NCBI GenBank assembly: GCA_019246455.1
Contig: JAFAQJ010000143.1
Coordinates: 1-8,842 of the forward strand
Length of the DNA stretch: 8,842 bases
Source: Pseudolabrys sp.
GTDB taxonomy: Bacteria; Pseudomonadota; Alphaproteobacteria; Rhizobiales; Xanthobacteraceae
Direction: 5' to 3'
Shown here: in pieces, positions 1-6,002 of the stretch
How positions within the stretch are numbered: position 1 is the first letter of the stretch
How the letters are laid out: every line of letters starts with the position of its first letter
Made by a program: the position numbers and the translations under genes
Notes under the pieces: model-generated
The model's input: only the letters and a program-made list of their open reading frames with translations
Databases searched by the model: none
Told to the model about the DNA's origin: nothing

Positions 1-502
1 CGTTGTTGGCGTATTCGCTGGTCGGGTACTTGCGCGAGACTTCCTCGAGCGCCGCCATTGCCTTTTCGGTGCGGCCCTGATCACGGGTAATGTCCGGGAT
101 TTCGTCGAAATAAGACGAGCCGATCAGATATTGCGCATAGGCCGCGTCTGGGCTGCCGGGATGCAAGGTGACATACCGCTTGGCGGCGCTGACTGAATCC
201 TCGTAGGAGCGGCCCTGATAATAGGCATAGGACGACATGATCAGCGACTTGCGCGCCCATTCCGAATAGGGATGCTGGCGGTCTACTTCTTCGAACTTTT
301 TGGCCGCGGCCTTGAAGTCGTGCTTCTCGTTGAGAAGATACAAGCCTTCATTGTAAAGCTTGTCGGCCGGCTCGTCGGGCAGAACATCGTCCTTGTTGAA
401 CATGCTGCAGGCGGGCAACGCGCCGGCGACTAGCGTGCACGCCACCACCCGCGCAACAAAGCGCGAGCGCCAACCAGGACGATTGGGGAGTGGCAGCATC
501 AT
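1..502 (-). CDS. bamD: Outer-membrane assembly lipoprotein BamD (ComL family), C-terminus cut by window edge
   Basis: BamD is the essential lipoprotein partner of BamA in the beta-barrel assembly machine at the inner face of the outer membrane. From the chosen ATG at 502 there are 167 visible codons. Residues 1-32 look like a lipoprotein signal: an Arg-containing n-region (RPGWRSRFVAR), a hydrophobic stretch (VVACTLVAGA) and the lipobox LPAC with the acylated Cys at residue 32. The mature part begins SMFNKDD and continues with TPR-like helices typical of BamD, including KKFEEVDRQHPYSEWARK, MSSYAYYQGRSYEDS, RYVTLHPGSPDAAYAQ and IGSSYFDEIPD. Family members are about 250-290 residues, so roughly the last third is missing. 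The frame stays open upstream to another ATG at 601, but that start would put about 65 residues before the lipobox Cys, too long for a signal peptide. No good ribosome-binding site separates the two starts. The gene lies downstream of lpxC, a common arrangement in Rhizobiales. The product is certain; the start is less so. Confidence 0.93.
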   Translation of the reverse strand, partial: MMLPLPNRPGWRSRFVARVVACTLVAGALPACSMFNKDDVLPDEPADKLYNEGLYLLNEKHDFKAAAKKFEEVDRQHPYSEWARKSLIMSSYAYYQGRSYEDSVSAAKRYVTLHPGSPDAAYAQYLIGSSYFDEIPDITRDQGRTEKAMAALEEVSRKYPTSEYANN

Positions 503-645
503 CAGGCTCGAACCGGTCTTCCCCTTCAGCGCGGGCAATGCCCATTTCCGCGATGATCTAACCGAAACCGCTCGGTAGCGCCAAACGATTAAGCCGGACA
601 TTCAGCCCGGATTAAGGCGGTAAAATCGTTAAAATCGCCTGATTT
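503..645 (-). other. lpxC-bamD intergenic region with AT-rich short repeats
   Basis: This 143-nt spacer separates the lpxC stop from the preferred bamD start. It contains TAAAATCG twice in direct orientation (621-628 and 630-637) and an inverted copy of AAAATC (641-646), the most AT-rich patch nearby. A 13-nt dyad, CCTGA-N3-TCAGG (638-650), straddles the lpxC stop codon and is followed in the transcription direction by T-rich repeats. It could act as a weak terminator or pause site, or mark a bamD promoter area, but the 5-bp stem is too short to call. No convincing -35/-10 pair was seen. Confidence 0.35.
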
Positions 646-1596
646 TCAGGACACGTCCGGGCCGTAGGCCGGGGCGACGAGGCCGGTCGCAACGTCGGCA
701 TGGCCACGCGTGCGGCGCGGCATCTCGGCATCGACCATGGTCCAGGCGCTGCGGTCGGCCATCAGAGCCGACAGCACCGCGTAGTTCAGGCGGTGGCCGC
801 CACGCGACACCTTGTAGGCGCCCAGCAGCGGCGCGCCCGCCAGCGCCAGATCGCCGACTGCATCAAGAATCTTGTGGCGGACGAATTCATCCGAATAGCG
901 CAAGCCGTTCGGATTGAGGATGCGATCCTCGGCGATGACCACAGTGTTCTCGAACGAAGCCCCCAGCGCGTAACCGGCGCCCCACAGTTTGGCGACGTCG
1001 CGCATGAAGCCGAAGGTGCGCGCACCCGCGATATCGCGGCGGAAAGTGTCCGGCGAAACGTCTATCGCCATTTTCTGGCGGCCGATCATCGGGTGGTTGA
1101 ACTCGATGTCGGCTTCGACGCGGAATCCGTGATCATAAGGCCGCAATTCGCCGACCGATTTATCCTGCACCACACGGATCGGCTTGAGCACCTTCAGGTA
1201 GCGACGCGGCGCCGACAACGTGACGAGCCCGGCGCGATCGATCGCGTCAACGAACGGCGTGGCGGAACCGTCCATGATCGGCACTTCGGAGCCGTCGAGT
1301 TCGACAACAGCGTTGTCCACGCCAAGGCCACGCAGTGCGCCGAGCACGTGTTCGGCGGTCGAGCATAACGGGCCGGAGCTGTCGCCCAGGACAGTCGCAA
1401 ATTCGGTGGCGGTAACGGCGCGCACATCCGCGCGGATTTCGCGCTCGGGATGTTCGGCGGTCGCAGAGCGGACAAAGATGATGCCGCTGTCGGCATCGGC
1501 AGGGTGCAAGGTCAGGGTGGTGGACAGGCCAGAATGGACGCCGACGCCGAAGACCGCGGCGTGATCCCGCAACGTCGTTTGCCTGCCGGCTTTCAT
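646..1596 (-). CDS. lpxC: UDP-3-O-acyl-N-acetylglucosamine deacetylase LpxC
   Basis: LpxC is the cytosolic Zn-dependent enzyme that removes the acetyl group from UDP-3-O-acyl-GlcNAc, the committed step of lipid A synthesis. The 316-residue protein has the usual length and the two-domain fold markers. Near the N-terminus is FGVGVHSG. The STAEH motif supplies the catalytic Glu (E82) and a zinc His (H83). VRHKILDAVGDLAL supplies the other zinc ligands (H241, D245) and the conserved Asp (D249). RTFGF (T194) corresponds to the substrate-binding Thr loop, and GGH (H268) is the catalytic His. All active-site residues are present. I chose the ATG at 1596 because GAGGGG sits 5 nt upstream and homologues start close to this point. 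The frame is open a further 33 codons to an ATG at 1695, but that segment is rich in less-used codons and does not resemble LpxC. The gene stands alone behind the ftsZ terminator, so it probably has its own promoter. Confidence 0.97.
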   Translation of the reverse strand: MKAGRQTTLRDHAAVFGVGVHSGLSTTLTLHPADADSGIIFVRSATAEHPEREIRADVRAVTATEFATVLGDSSGPLCSTAEHVLGALRGLGVDNAVVELDGSEVPIMDGSATPFVDAIDRAGLVTLSAPRRYLKVLKPIRVVQDKSVGELRPYDHGFRVEADIEFNHPMIGRQKMAIDVSPDTFRRDIAGARTFGFMRDVAKLWGAGYALGASFENTVVIAEDRILNPNGLRYSDEFVRHKILDAVGDLALAGAPLLGAYKVSRGGHRLNYAVLSALMADRSAWTMVDAEMPRRTRGHADVATGLVAPAYGPDVS

Positions 1597-1911
1597 CCCT
1601 ACCCCTCGACGCTCCCAGTACGACCGGGTTACGTCGCCCCAACTCAGGCCCAAATGGGCCGCAATCTGCGAACTCTGCAACAATGACTTCCGCATTCGGG
1701 GAAGCCCCAGAGACGAAAGTTCCTTCAGCGTCGGTAACTTAGGCCAGCGACCGAACCAGCCAAACTCACGTTGTCTTACCGACTGTTACCTCGTTTTCGC
1801 CGCATTTTCGGGGGTCCCACGCCCGTTCCGGGCATTGAGGTTACCGCCAGCCATTATCCGGCGAATCACAGGCGACCCGCGTCAATGAAAAGCGGCAATA
1901 GAGCCAGTAGC
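1597..1911 (-). other. Non-coding leader/promoter region upstream of lpxC
   Basis: These 315 nt lie between the ftsZ terminator and the lpxC ATG, and I see no gene in them on either strand. The stretch should hold the lpxC promoter, because the terminator isolates lpxC from the dcw unit, but no convincing -35/-10 pair was found. It holds several copies of one pentamer. Read on the minus strand, GGTAA occurs at 1841-1845, 1786-1790 and 1776-1780, the last two exactly 10 nt apart. An inverted copy sits at 1733-1737 and forms an 8-bp inverted pair (GTCGGTAA/TTACCGAC, 1730-1737 with 1776-1783). There is one GANTC site (GAATC, 1863-1867), the recognition sequence of the alphaproteobacterial CcrM methylase. 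The last 99 nt are open in the lpxC frame. Confidence 0.5.
1602..1607 (-). promoter_or_regulatory. Ribosome-binding site deciding the lpxC start
   Basis: Read on the minus strand, GAGGGG lies 5 nt upstream of the ATG at 1596. It is the best Shine-Dalgarno match near the beginning of lpxC and supports the 316-residue product over a 349-residue form starting at 1695. Confidence 0.65.
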
Positions 1912-1949
1912 TTAACGAAAGGGCGCGGCAGTTGGACTGCCGCGCCCTT
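1912..1949 (-). terminator. Intrinsic terminator after ftsZ
   Basis: A perfect 14-bp inverted repeat (1919-1932 with 1936-1949; core GGGCGCGGCAGT) encloses a 3-nt loop. In the ftsZ direction the stem is followed by TTTCGTT, a short and imperfect U-tract. It starts 22 nt after the ftsZ stop codon. The long GC-rich stem and its position make it the strongest terminator candidate in the window and mark the end of the dcw unit. With a weak U-tract on the minus side and TTATTC on the plus side, termination may be incomplete. Confidence 0.85.
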
Positions 1950-1971
1950 ATTCACCAAGCCGCTTTAGCCC

Positions 1972-3630
1972 TCAGCTCGACTGGCGGCGCAAGAAGGCCG
2001 GGATATCGAGCTGGTCATCCTCAGCCGGGTTATGCACAGGCGCGGCGCGGCCGTGCGGGTCGAGGCCCTGAGGGCCCGGACGCCGCGCGTATTCAGACAC
2101 CGGCTCGATCCGGCCTTCCGGCAACCGGGCCGACGGTTTGGGCCGCTTCACGACCGGCATCGCCGGGCGCACGGTCTGCGGCGGCGCAGGCGCCGCCGTC
2201 TCCTCTCGCCGGCCAAGGCCGACAGCCGCGAGCCGTTGCATCAGCGACATACGCTGCTTCTCCGGGTGCTCTTCGGGAAGCTCGGCATGCGGCGGCGCGT
2301 TGATCTGGTTCTGCGCCGGCAGCGGCAGTTCGTCGATGCGCGGCATGCGCGGCGTGCGCGCCACGGTGCGCTCGGCGGCTGGCGGGATGAAGGCCGCCGG
2401 CGTCGGCGCTTCGACCGGCTGTTCCGGCGCGGTCTCGAACAAAGACGGCTTGATCGGCATTGGCCGGATCGAGACGTCCTCCATCGCGGTCGGCGGCAGG
2501 ATCGCCGCGGCGACGGCCGCATGGGCCGCATCGGCGACATGGCTTGCTGCAGGCGCCTGGATCGGAGCGCGCTCGATGCGTTCAGCAATACGCCTGGTTT
2601 CGCCGCGCAGCTTGCCGGCAACCTCGACCATGCGGCTTTCGGCGGCCGGGCGCTGCCCGATCATGGCGTGATCGATGCCGGTTGCCACAACCGACACGCG
2701 GATGATGCCTTCGAGGCTTTCATCGAAGGTCGCGCCGACGATGATGTTGGCATCCTGATCGACTTCTTCGCGGATGCGGGTCGCGGCTTCATCGACCTCG
2801 TATAGCGTGAGGTCCTTGCCGCCCGTGATCGACACCAGGAGGCCCTTGGCGCCCTTCATCGAGGCATCGTCGATCAGCGGATTGGCGATCGCGGCCTCGG
2901 CAGCCGTGAGCGCGCGCTTCTCGCCCGAGGCTTCGCCGGTGCCCATCATCGCTTTACCCATCTCCTTCATCACCGCGCGCACGTCGGCGAAGTCGAGATT
3001 GATCAGGCCTTCTTTGACCATCAGGTCGGTGATGCAGGCGACGCCGGAGTAGAGCACCTGATCCGCCATCGCGAAGGCATCGGCGAAAGTGGTCTTCTCG
3101 TTGGCGACCCGGAACAGGTTCTGGTTCGGGATAATGAGGAGCGTATCGACGACCTTCTGCAGTTCGGTGATGCCAGCTTCAGCATAACGTAGGCGGCGCG
3201 CGCCTTCGAACTGGAACGGCTTGGTGACAACGCCGACCGTGAGGATGCCGAGCTCCTTGGCGCATTTGGCGATGATCGGTGCCGCGCCGGTGCCCGTGCC
3301 GCCGCCCATGCCGGCGGTGACGAACACCATATGCGCGCCGGTGAGATGATCGCGGATCTCATCGATCGCTTCTTCCGCCGCGGCGCGGCCGACCTCAGGT
3401 TGCGAGCCGGCGCCGAGCCCTTCGGTCACCTGCACGCCCATCTGCACGACGCGCTCGGCCTTCGAGGAGGTGAGTGCCTGCGCGTCGGTGTTGGCGACGA
3501 CGAAGTCGACGCCCTGCAGTCCGGCCGCGATCATGTTGTTGACGGCATTGCCACCGGCGCCGCCGACCCCGAACACGGTAATCCTGGGCTTCATTTCGTG
3601 AATGTCGGGGATCTTCAGATTGATGCTCAT
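1972..3630 (-). CDS. ftsZ: Cell division GTPase FtsZ, long-linker alphaproteobacterial type
   Basis: FtsZ is the tubulin-like GTPase that polymerises at midcell and recruits the divisome. The 552-residue protein has a complete globular domain (about 14-320): the nucleotide loop [14 protein letters not shown] (20-33), the tubulin signature GGGTGTG (109-115), PNQNLFR (168-174), and the synergy (T7) loop [11 protein letters not shown] (211-221) with the Asp residues that complete the neighbouring subunit's GTPase site. About 220 residues of Pro/Ala/Arg-rich linker follow, far longer than the roughly 50 in E. coli but normal in alphaproteobacteria. The C-terminal peptide [12 protein letters not shown] (541-552) is the docking tail for FtsA and other partners. 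The start at 3630 has AGAGG 7 nt upstream and matches the family N-terminus. It lies 117 nt after ftsA, a bigger gap than elsewhere in the cluster, so a separate promoter in the gap or inside ftsA is possible. Transcription ends at the hairpin at 1912-1949. Confidence 0.99.
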   Translation of the reverse strand: MSINLKIPDIHEMKPRITVFGVGGAGGNAVNNMIAAGLQGVDFVVANTDAQALTSSKAERVVQMGVQVTEGLGAGSQPEVGRAAAEEAIDEIRDHLTGAHMVFVTAGMGGGTGTGAAPIIAKCAKELGILTVGVVTKPFQFEGARRLRYAEAGITELQKVVDTLLIIPNQNLFRVANEKTTFADAFAMADQVLYSGVACITDLMVKEGLINLDFADVRAVMKEMGKAMMGTGEASGEKRALTAAEAAIANPLIDDASMKGAKGLLVSITGGKDLTLYEVDEAATRIREEVDQDANIIVGATFDESLEGIIRVSVVATGIDHAMIGQRPAAESRMVEVAGKLRGETRRIAERIERAPIQAPAASHVADAAHAAVAAAILPPTAMEDVSIRPMPIKPSLFETAPEQPVEAPTPAAFIPPAAERTVARTPRMPRIDELPLPAQNQINAPPHAELPEEHPEKQRMSLMQRLAAVGLGRREETAAPAPPQTVRPAMPVVKRPKPSARLPEGRIEPVSEYARRPGPQGLDPHGRAAPVHNPAEDDQLDIPAFLRRQSS

Positions 3631-3653
3631 GAGGTTGCCTCTGTGAATGTCAC
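3631..3653 (-). promoter_or_regulatory. ftsZ ribosome-binding site inside tandem mini-hairpins
   Basis: On the minus strand AGAGG (3638-3642) is the Shine-Dalgarno sequence, 7 nt before the ftsZ ATG. Its GAGG can pair with CCTC, which directly abuts the ATG (GAGG-CAA-CCTC, 3631-3641). Just upstream is a second small dyad, GTGA-CAT-TCAC (3643-3653). The RBS call is firm. A regulatory role for the 4-bp hairpins is inference only. Confidence 0.55.
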
Positions 3654-3747
3654 GGGCGGCTTGCGAGCGCGCTCGCCTGCCGATGGGTCGCGCCGGTCCG
3701 CCGCCGGTGCGTCGTCGGTATTTCGGCCAAGGCCGGAAGAATCCGGG
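3654..3747 (-). other. ftsA-ftsZ intergenic remainder with a 14-bp palindrome
   Basis: This is the rest of the 117-nt ftsA-ftsZ spacer. It contains the perfect 14-bp palindrome GCGAGCGCGCTCGC (3663-3676), a 5-bp dyad CGGCC-N2-GGCCG near 3723-3734, and a GAATC (GANTC) site at 3739-3743. In Caulobacter, GANTC methylation is known to affect ftsZ transcription; whether that applies here is unknown. No clear sigma-70 promoter was seen. Confidence 0.35.
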
Positions 3748-5070
3748 TCAGAAGCTTTCGCGTAGCCATCGTCCGACCTTTGCCATGTAGCCGCCCGTTC
3801 CTGTCATCAGTTGCCGCGTTCGCCGCGGTTCGAAGTGTTCGAGATGCGCCGCTTGTGGGTAGACCAGAAGCCCCGCCGCGGCCGCGAATGCAGGACCCTT
3901 CGCCGCTTCCGGCAGACCGGCGACGCCGAGCGGGCGACCGATCCGAACCGGACGATTCAAAATGCGAGAAGCGAGATCGACGATACCCGCGAGCTGGCTG
4001 CCGCCGCCCGTAAGCACGACACGCGCGCGCGGCTCCGCCGCAAATGGCGACGACGCGAGACGGTCGCGCACCATTTCCAGAATCTCTTCGACTCGCGGCT
4101 TGATCATCCGCACCACCATCTCCCGGGGTACAAATTGCGGCGGCTCGCGGTCGTCGTCCCCGACCGGAGGTACGGTGATCATGTCACGCTCGTCCGACCC
4201 GCCAGCCAGGACAGTGCCATAAAACGTTTTGATTCGCTCTGCGTCCGTGATTCGCGCGTTAAGACCTCGGGCAAGGTCCATCGTCACGTGAGAACCGCCC
4301 AGTGCGAAGCCATCGGCATGGACGAAACGGCCCTGCGAGAAAACCGCGATGGTCGTCGTGCCGGCGCCCAGATCGATGGTGGCGGCGCCCAGATCGGTCT
4401 CGTCGTCCGCCAGCACCGCCAGCGCCGATGCATAAGGCGAGGCGACCATCGCCTCGACCGACAGGTGGGCGCGCTCGACCGTCAGCATCAGATTACGCGC
4501 CGTGGCGACGTCGCCCGTCACCATATGCATGTCGACGGCAAACTGCCGACCGAGCATGCCGCGAGGGTTACGGATGCCGGAGGCCGCATCGAGTGCGTAG
4601 CCGATCGGCAGCGAATGCAGCACAGCACGGCCGTCGCGCACCGAATGATGCGATGCAGCAGCGAGCACGCGGGCGATGTCGCCGTCGGTGACACTGCCGC
4701 CGCCAAGCTGAATGCCGGCCTTGAACTGCTCGCCGCCCAGCCGGCCGCCCGACAGCGACACGACGACAGATTCGAGTTGCACATCAGCCTGCCGCTCGGC
4801 GAGATCGATGGCGTGGCGCACCACCTGCTCGCAGGCAACGAGATCGACGACCCCACCCGCTTTCATGCCGCGCGCCGCGGTATGACCGAAACCGAGCACG
4901 CGCACGCCGTGACTCCGTCGGCGCAGCACGTCTTGCGGTGGTTTTGGTTCGAGCCGCGCGATCAGGCAGGCGATCTTGCTGGTGCCGACATCGAGCGCCG
5001 CGACCGCCGCGGAGCGGCGCGGCGACACGGGCTTCATCTTTGGCGTGAGGCCGAAATGCAGAACGGTCAC
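3748..5070 (-). CDS. ftsA: Cell division protein FtsA (actin-like ATPase)
   Basis: FtsA tethers FtsZ filaments to the inner membrane and signals to later divisome proteins. The 440 residues show the actin-fold ATP site in order: phosphate-1 motif ALDVGTSKIACL (25-36), phosphate-2 motif DLGAGTTTIAVF (233-244) and adenosine motif VVLTGGGSQLAG (351-362). The FtsA-specific 1C region lies between the first two (about 105-185, with SLSGGRLGG and VLHSLPIGYALD). The C-terminus KVGRWLRESF (431-440) fits the amphipathic membrane-targeting helix. I chose the GTG at 5070, which overlaps the ftsQ stop as GTGA and suggests coupled translation. The first ATG in frame is at 5037 (residue 12) and is a reasonable alternative, because the first conserved residues come after it. 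ftsZ follows after 117 nt. The product is certain; the exact start is moderately sure. Confidence 0.97.
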   Translation of the reverse strand: MTVLHFGLTPKMKPVSPRRSAAVAALDVGTSKIACLIARLEPKPPQDVLRRRSHGVRVLGFGHTAARGMKAGGVVDLVACEQVVRHAIDLAERQADVQLESVVVSLSGGRLGGEQFKAGIQLGGGSVTDGDIARVLAAASHHSVRDGRAVLHSLPIGYALDAASGIRNPRGMLGRQFAVDMHMVTGDVATARNLMLTVERAHLSVEAMVASPYASALAVLADDETDLGAATIDLGAGTTTIAVFSQGRFVHADGFALGGSHVTMDLARGLNARITDAERIKTFYGTVLAGGSDERDMITVPPVGDDDREPPQFVPREMVVRMIKPRVEEILEMVRDRLASSPFAAEPRARVVLTGGGSQLAGIVDLASRILNRPVRIGRPLGVAGLPEAAKGPAFAAAAGLLVYPQAAHLEHFEPRRTRQLMTGTGGYMAKVGRWLRESF

Positions 5071-6002
5071 GTCTCCGTTCCTTTCTTCCGGGCCTTGTCC
5101 TTCTTCTGCAATTCCTTGAGCGCGTCCTCGCGCGCTTGCGCGGCAGCATCTGACAGTCGCACCGTTACCCGATCCGGCAGACGCAGATCGACGACCATAA
5201 TGTCGCGCGACAACAGTTTCTTGTCGCGATCGAGCCGTACCAGAGTCTGCAACGCTGTTTCGACGTTATTTTCCGGCAGACGCACGTCGATGCCGTTCTT
5301 GAGGCGCAAATTCCAGCGCCGGTCGGCAACACGCACCGCGGCATCGACCGTATCGCGCAACAGCGGATAGGTTGCGATCAGAGCCAGGAAGTCGCGCGCT
5401 TTGGTTTGCGCGCCGACACCGACGACAAGAGGCAATTCCGTGAAGCGCAGTCCGGTGTAAGGTTCGAGCACCGTGCCGTCGCCGGCGATGACGTTGACAT
5501 TGCCTTCGCTCTGCCAGAGCGCGATCGCGGCGCGCTCCTTGATCTCGACTTGGAGGCGGCCAGGATAAAGCTTGAGCACCGTCGCTTCCGCGATCCACGG
5601 ATTGGTTTTGAGATTGTCGCGCGCCGCGGCGGCATCGAGACAAAGCAGCGAAGAATGGCGGGTGACGCCGGCAAGCGTCAGAAGGTCGTCACGACCCCAT
5701 TGCGCGCCGCCCGCGAGCGAGATCGACGAGATGCCAAAGCCAACCTTGTTGGCGACGCTGTCACATGCGCCCTGCAACTGCGCGGTGAGATCCTGCAGGT
5801 GACCGCCGCGCATCAGGCCGTAAGTCGAGGTAGCGAGCAGAAAACCGCCGGCTAACACCGCGCCGATGCCGTGCGGCGGATCAAGCTCGCAAATCGGCGA
5901 CAGGACGCGCCGGCACAACCGCTGCACGCGGTGTGCGGCGCCGAACGCAATTTGGACGTAACTTGGCTTCAGCGATTGAGCGAGGCGTCCTCGATCATCC
6001 AT
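5067..6002 (-). CDS. ftsQ: Cell division protein FtsQ (DivIB family)
   Basis: FtsQ is a bitopic inner-membrane protein that links early division proteins to the FtsB/FtsL and FtsW/FtsI septal synthesis module. The 311-residue protein fits the family. It has a cytoplasmic N-terminal tail (1-44), one membrane segment (about 45-64, GIGAVLAGGFLLATSTYGLM), a periplasmic POTRA domain (about 91-160, with ISSISLAGGAQWGRDDLL and VEIKERAAIALW), and the FtsQ beta domain (about 163-285, with VIAGDGTVLEPY and RRWNLRLKNGIDVRLPE). It ends in a charged tail (REDALKELQKKDKARKKG). The ATG at 6002 overlaps the end of ddl by 34 nt and has GAAGAG 8 nt upstream. No better start lies before the membrane segment. 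At the other end the stop overlaps the ftsA GTG. The overlaps on both sides argue for one transcript running ddl-ftsQ-ftsA. Confidence 0.96.
   Translation of the reverse strand: MDDRGRLAQSLKPSYVQIAFGAAHRVQRLCRRVLSPICELDPPHGIGAVLAGGFLLATSTYGLMRGGHLQDLTAQLQGACDSVANKVGFGISSISLAGGAQWGRDDLLTLAGVTRHSSLLCLDAAAARDNLKTNPWIAEATVLKLYPGRLQVEIKERAAIALWQSEGNVNVIAGDGTVLEPYTGLRFTELPLVVGVGAQTKARDFLALIATYPLLRDTVDAAVRVADRRWNLRLKNGIDVRLPENNVETALQTLVRLDRDKKLLSRDIMVVDLRLPDRVTVRLSDAAAQAREDALKELQKKDKARKKGTET

Noticed and set aside
348..545. 65-codon minus-strand frame starting at 545
   Set aside because: It is out of frame with bamD, whose lipobox and TPR-like sequence are in the neighbouring frame.
700..1368. 222-codon plus-strand frame opposite lpxC
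   Set aside because: Antisense shadow of lpxC with Arg/His/Ala-biased composition and no motif.
1840..1890. Possible lpxC promoter: TTGACG with GATAAT on the minus strand
   Set aside because: The spacer is about 21 nt, too long for a sigma-70 promoter, and no better-spaced pair was found.
1771..1968. Plus-strand 65-codon frame in the lpxC upstream region and terminator
   Set aside because: It runs through the terminator hairpin, has no clear RBS or family resemblance, and is short.
2032..2805. 257-codon plus-strand frame opposite ftsZ
   Set aside because: Antisense shadow of the FtsZ linker and C-terminal half; the Arg runs reflect the GC-rich linker codons.
3811..5370. 519-codon open frame on the plus strand opposite ftsA and the end of ftsQ
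   Set aside because: It mirrors two certain genes on the other strand, is very rich in Arg/His, has no recognisable domain, and is what codon bias in GC-rich DNA produces.
5967..6002. 34-nt ddl-ftsQ overlap as a possible frameshift or fusion
   Set aside because: Both proteins are complete with normal ends; an overlap of this kind is ordinary in dcw clusters.
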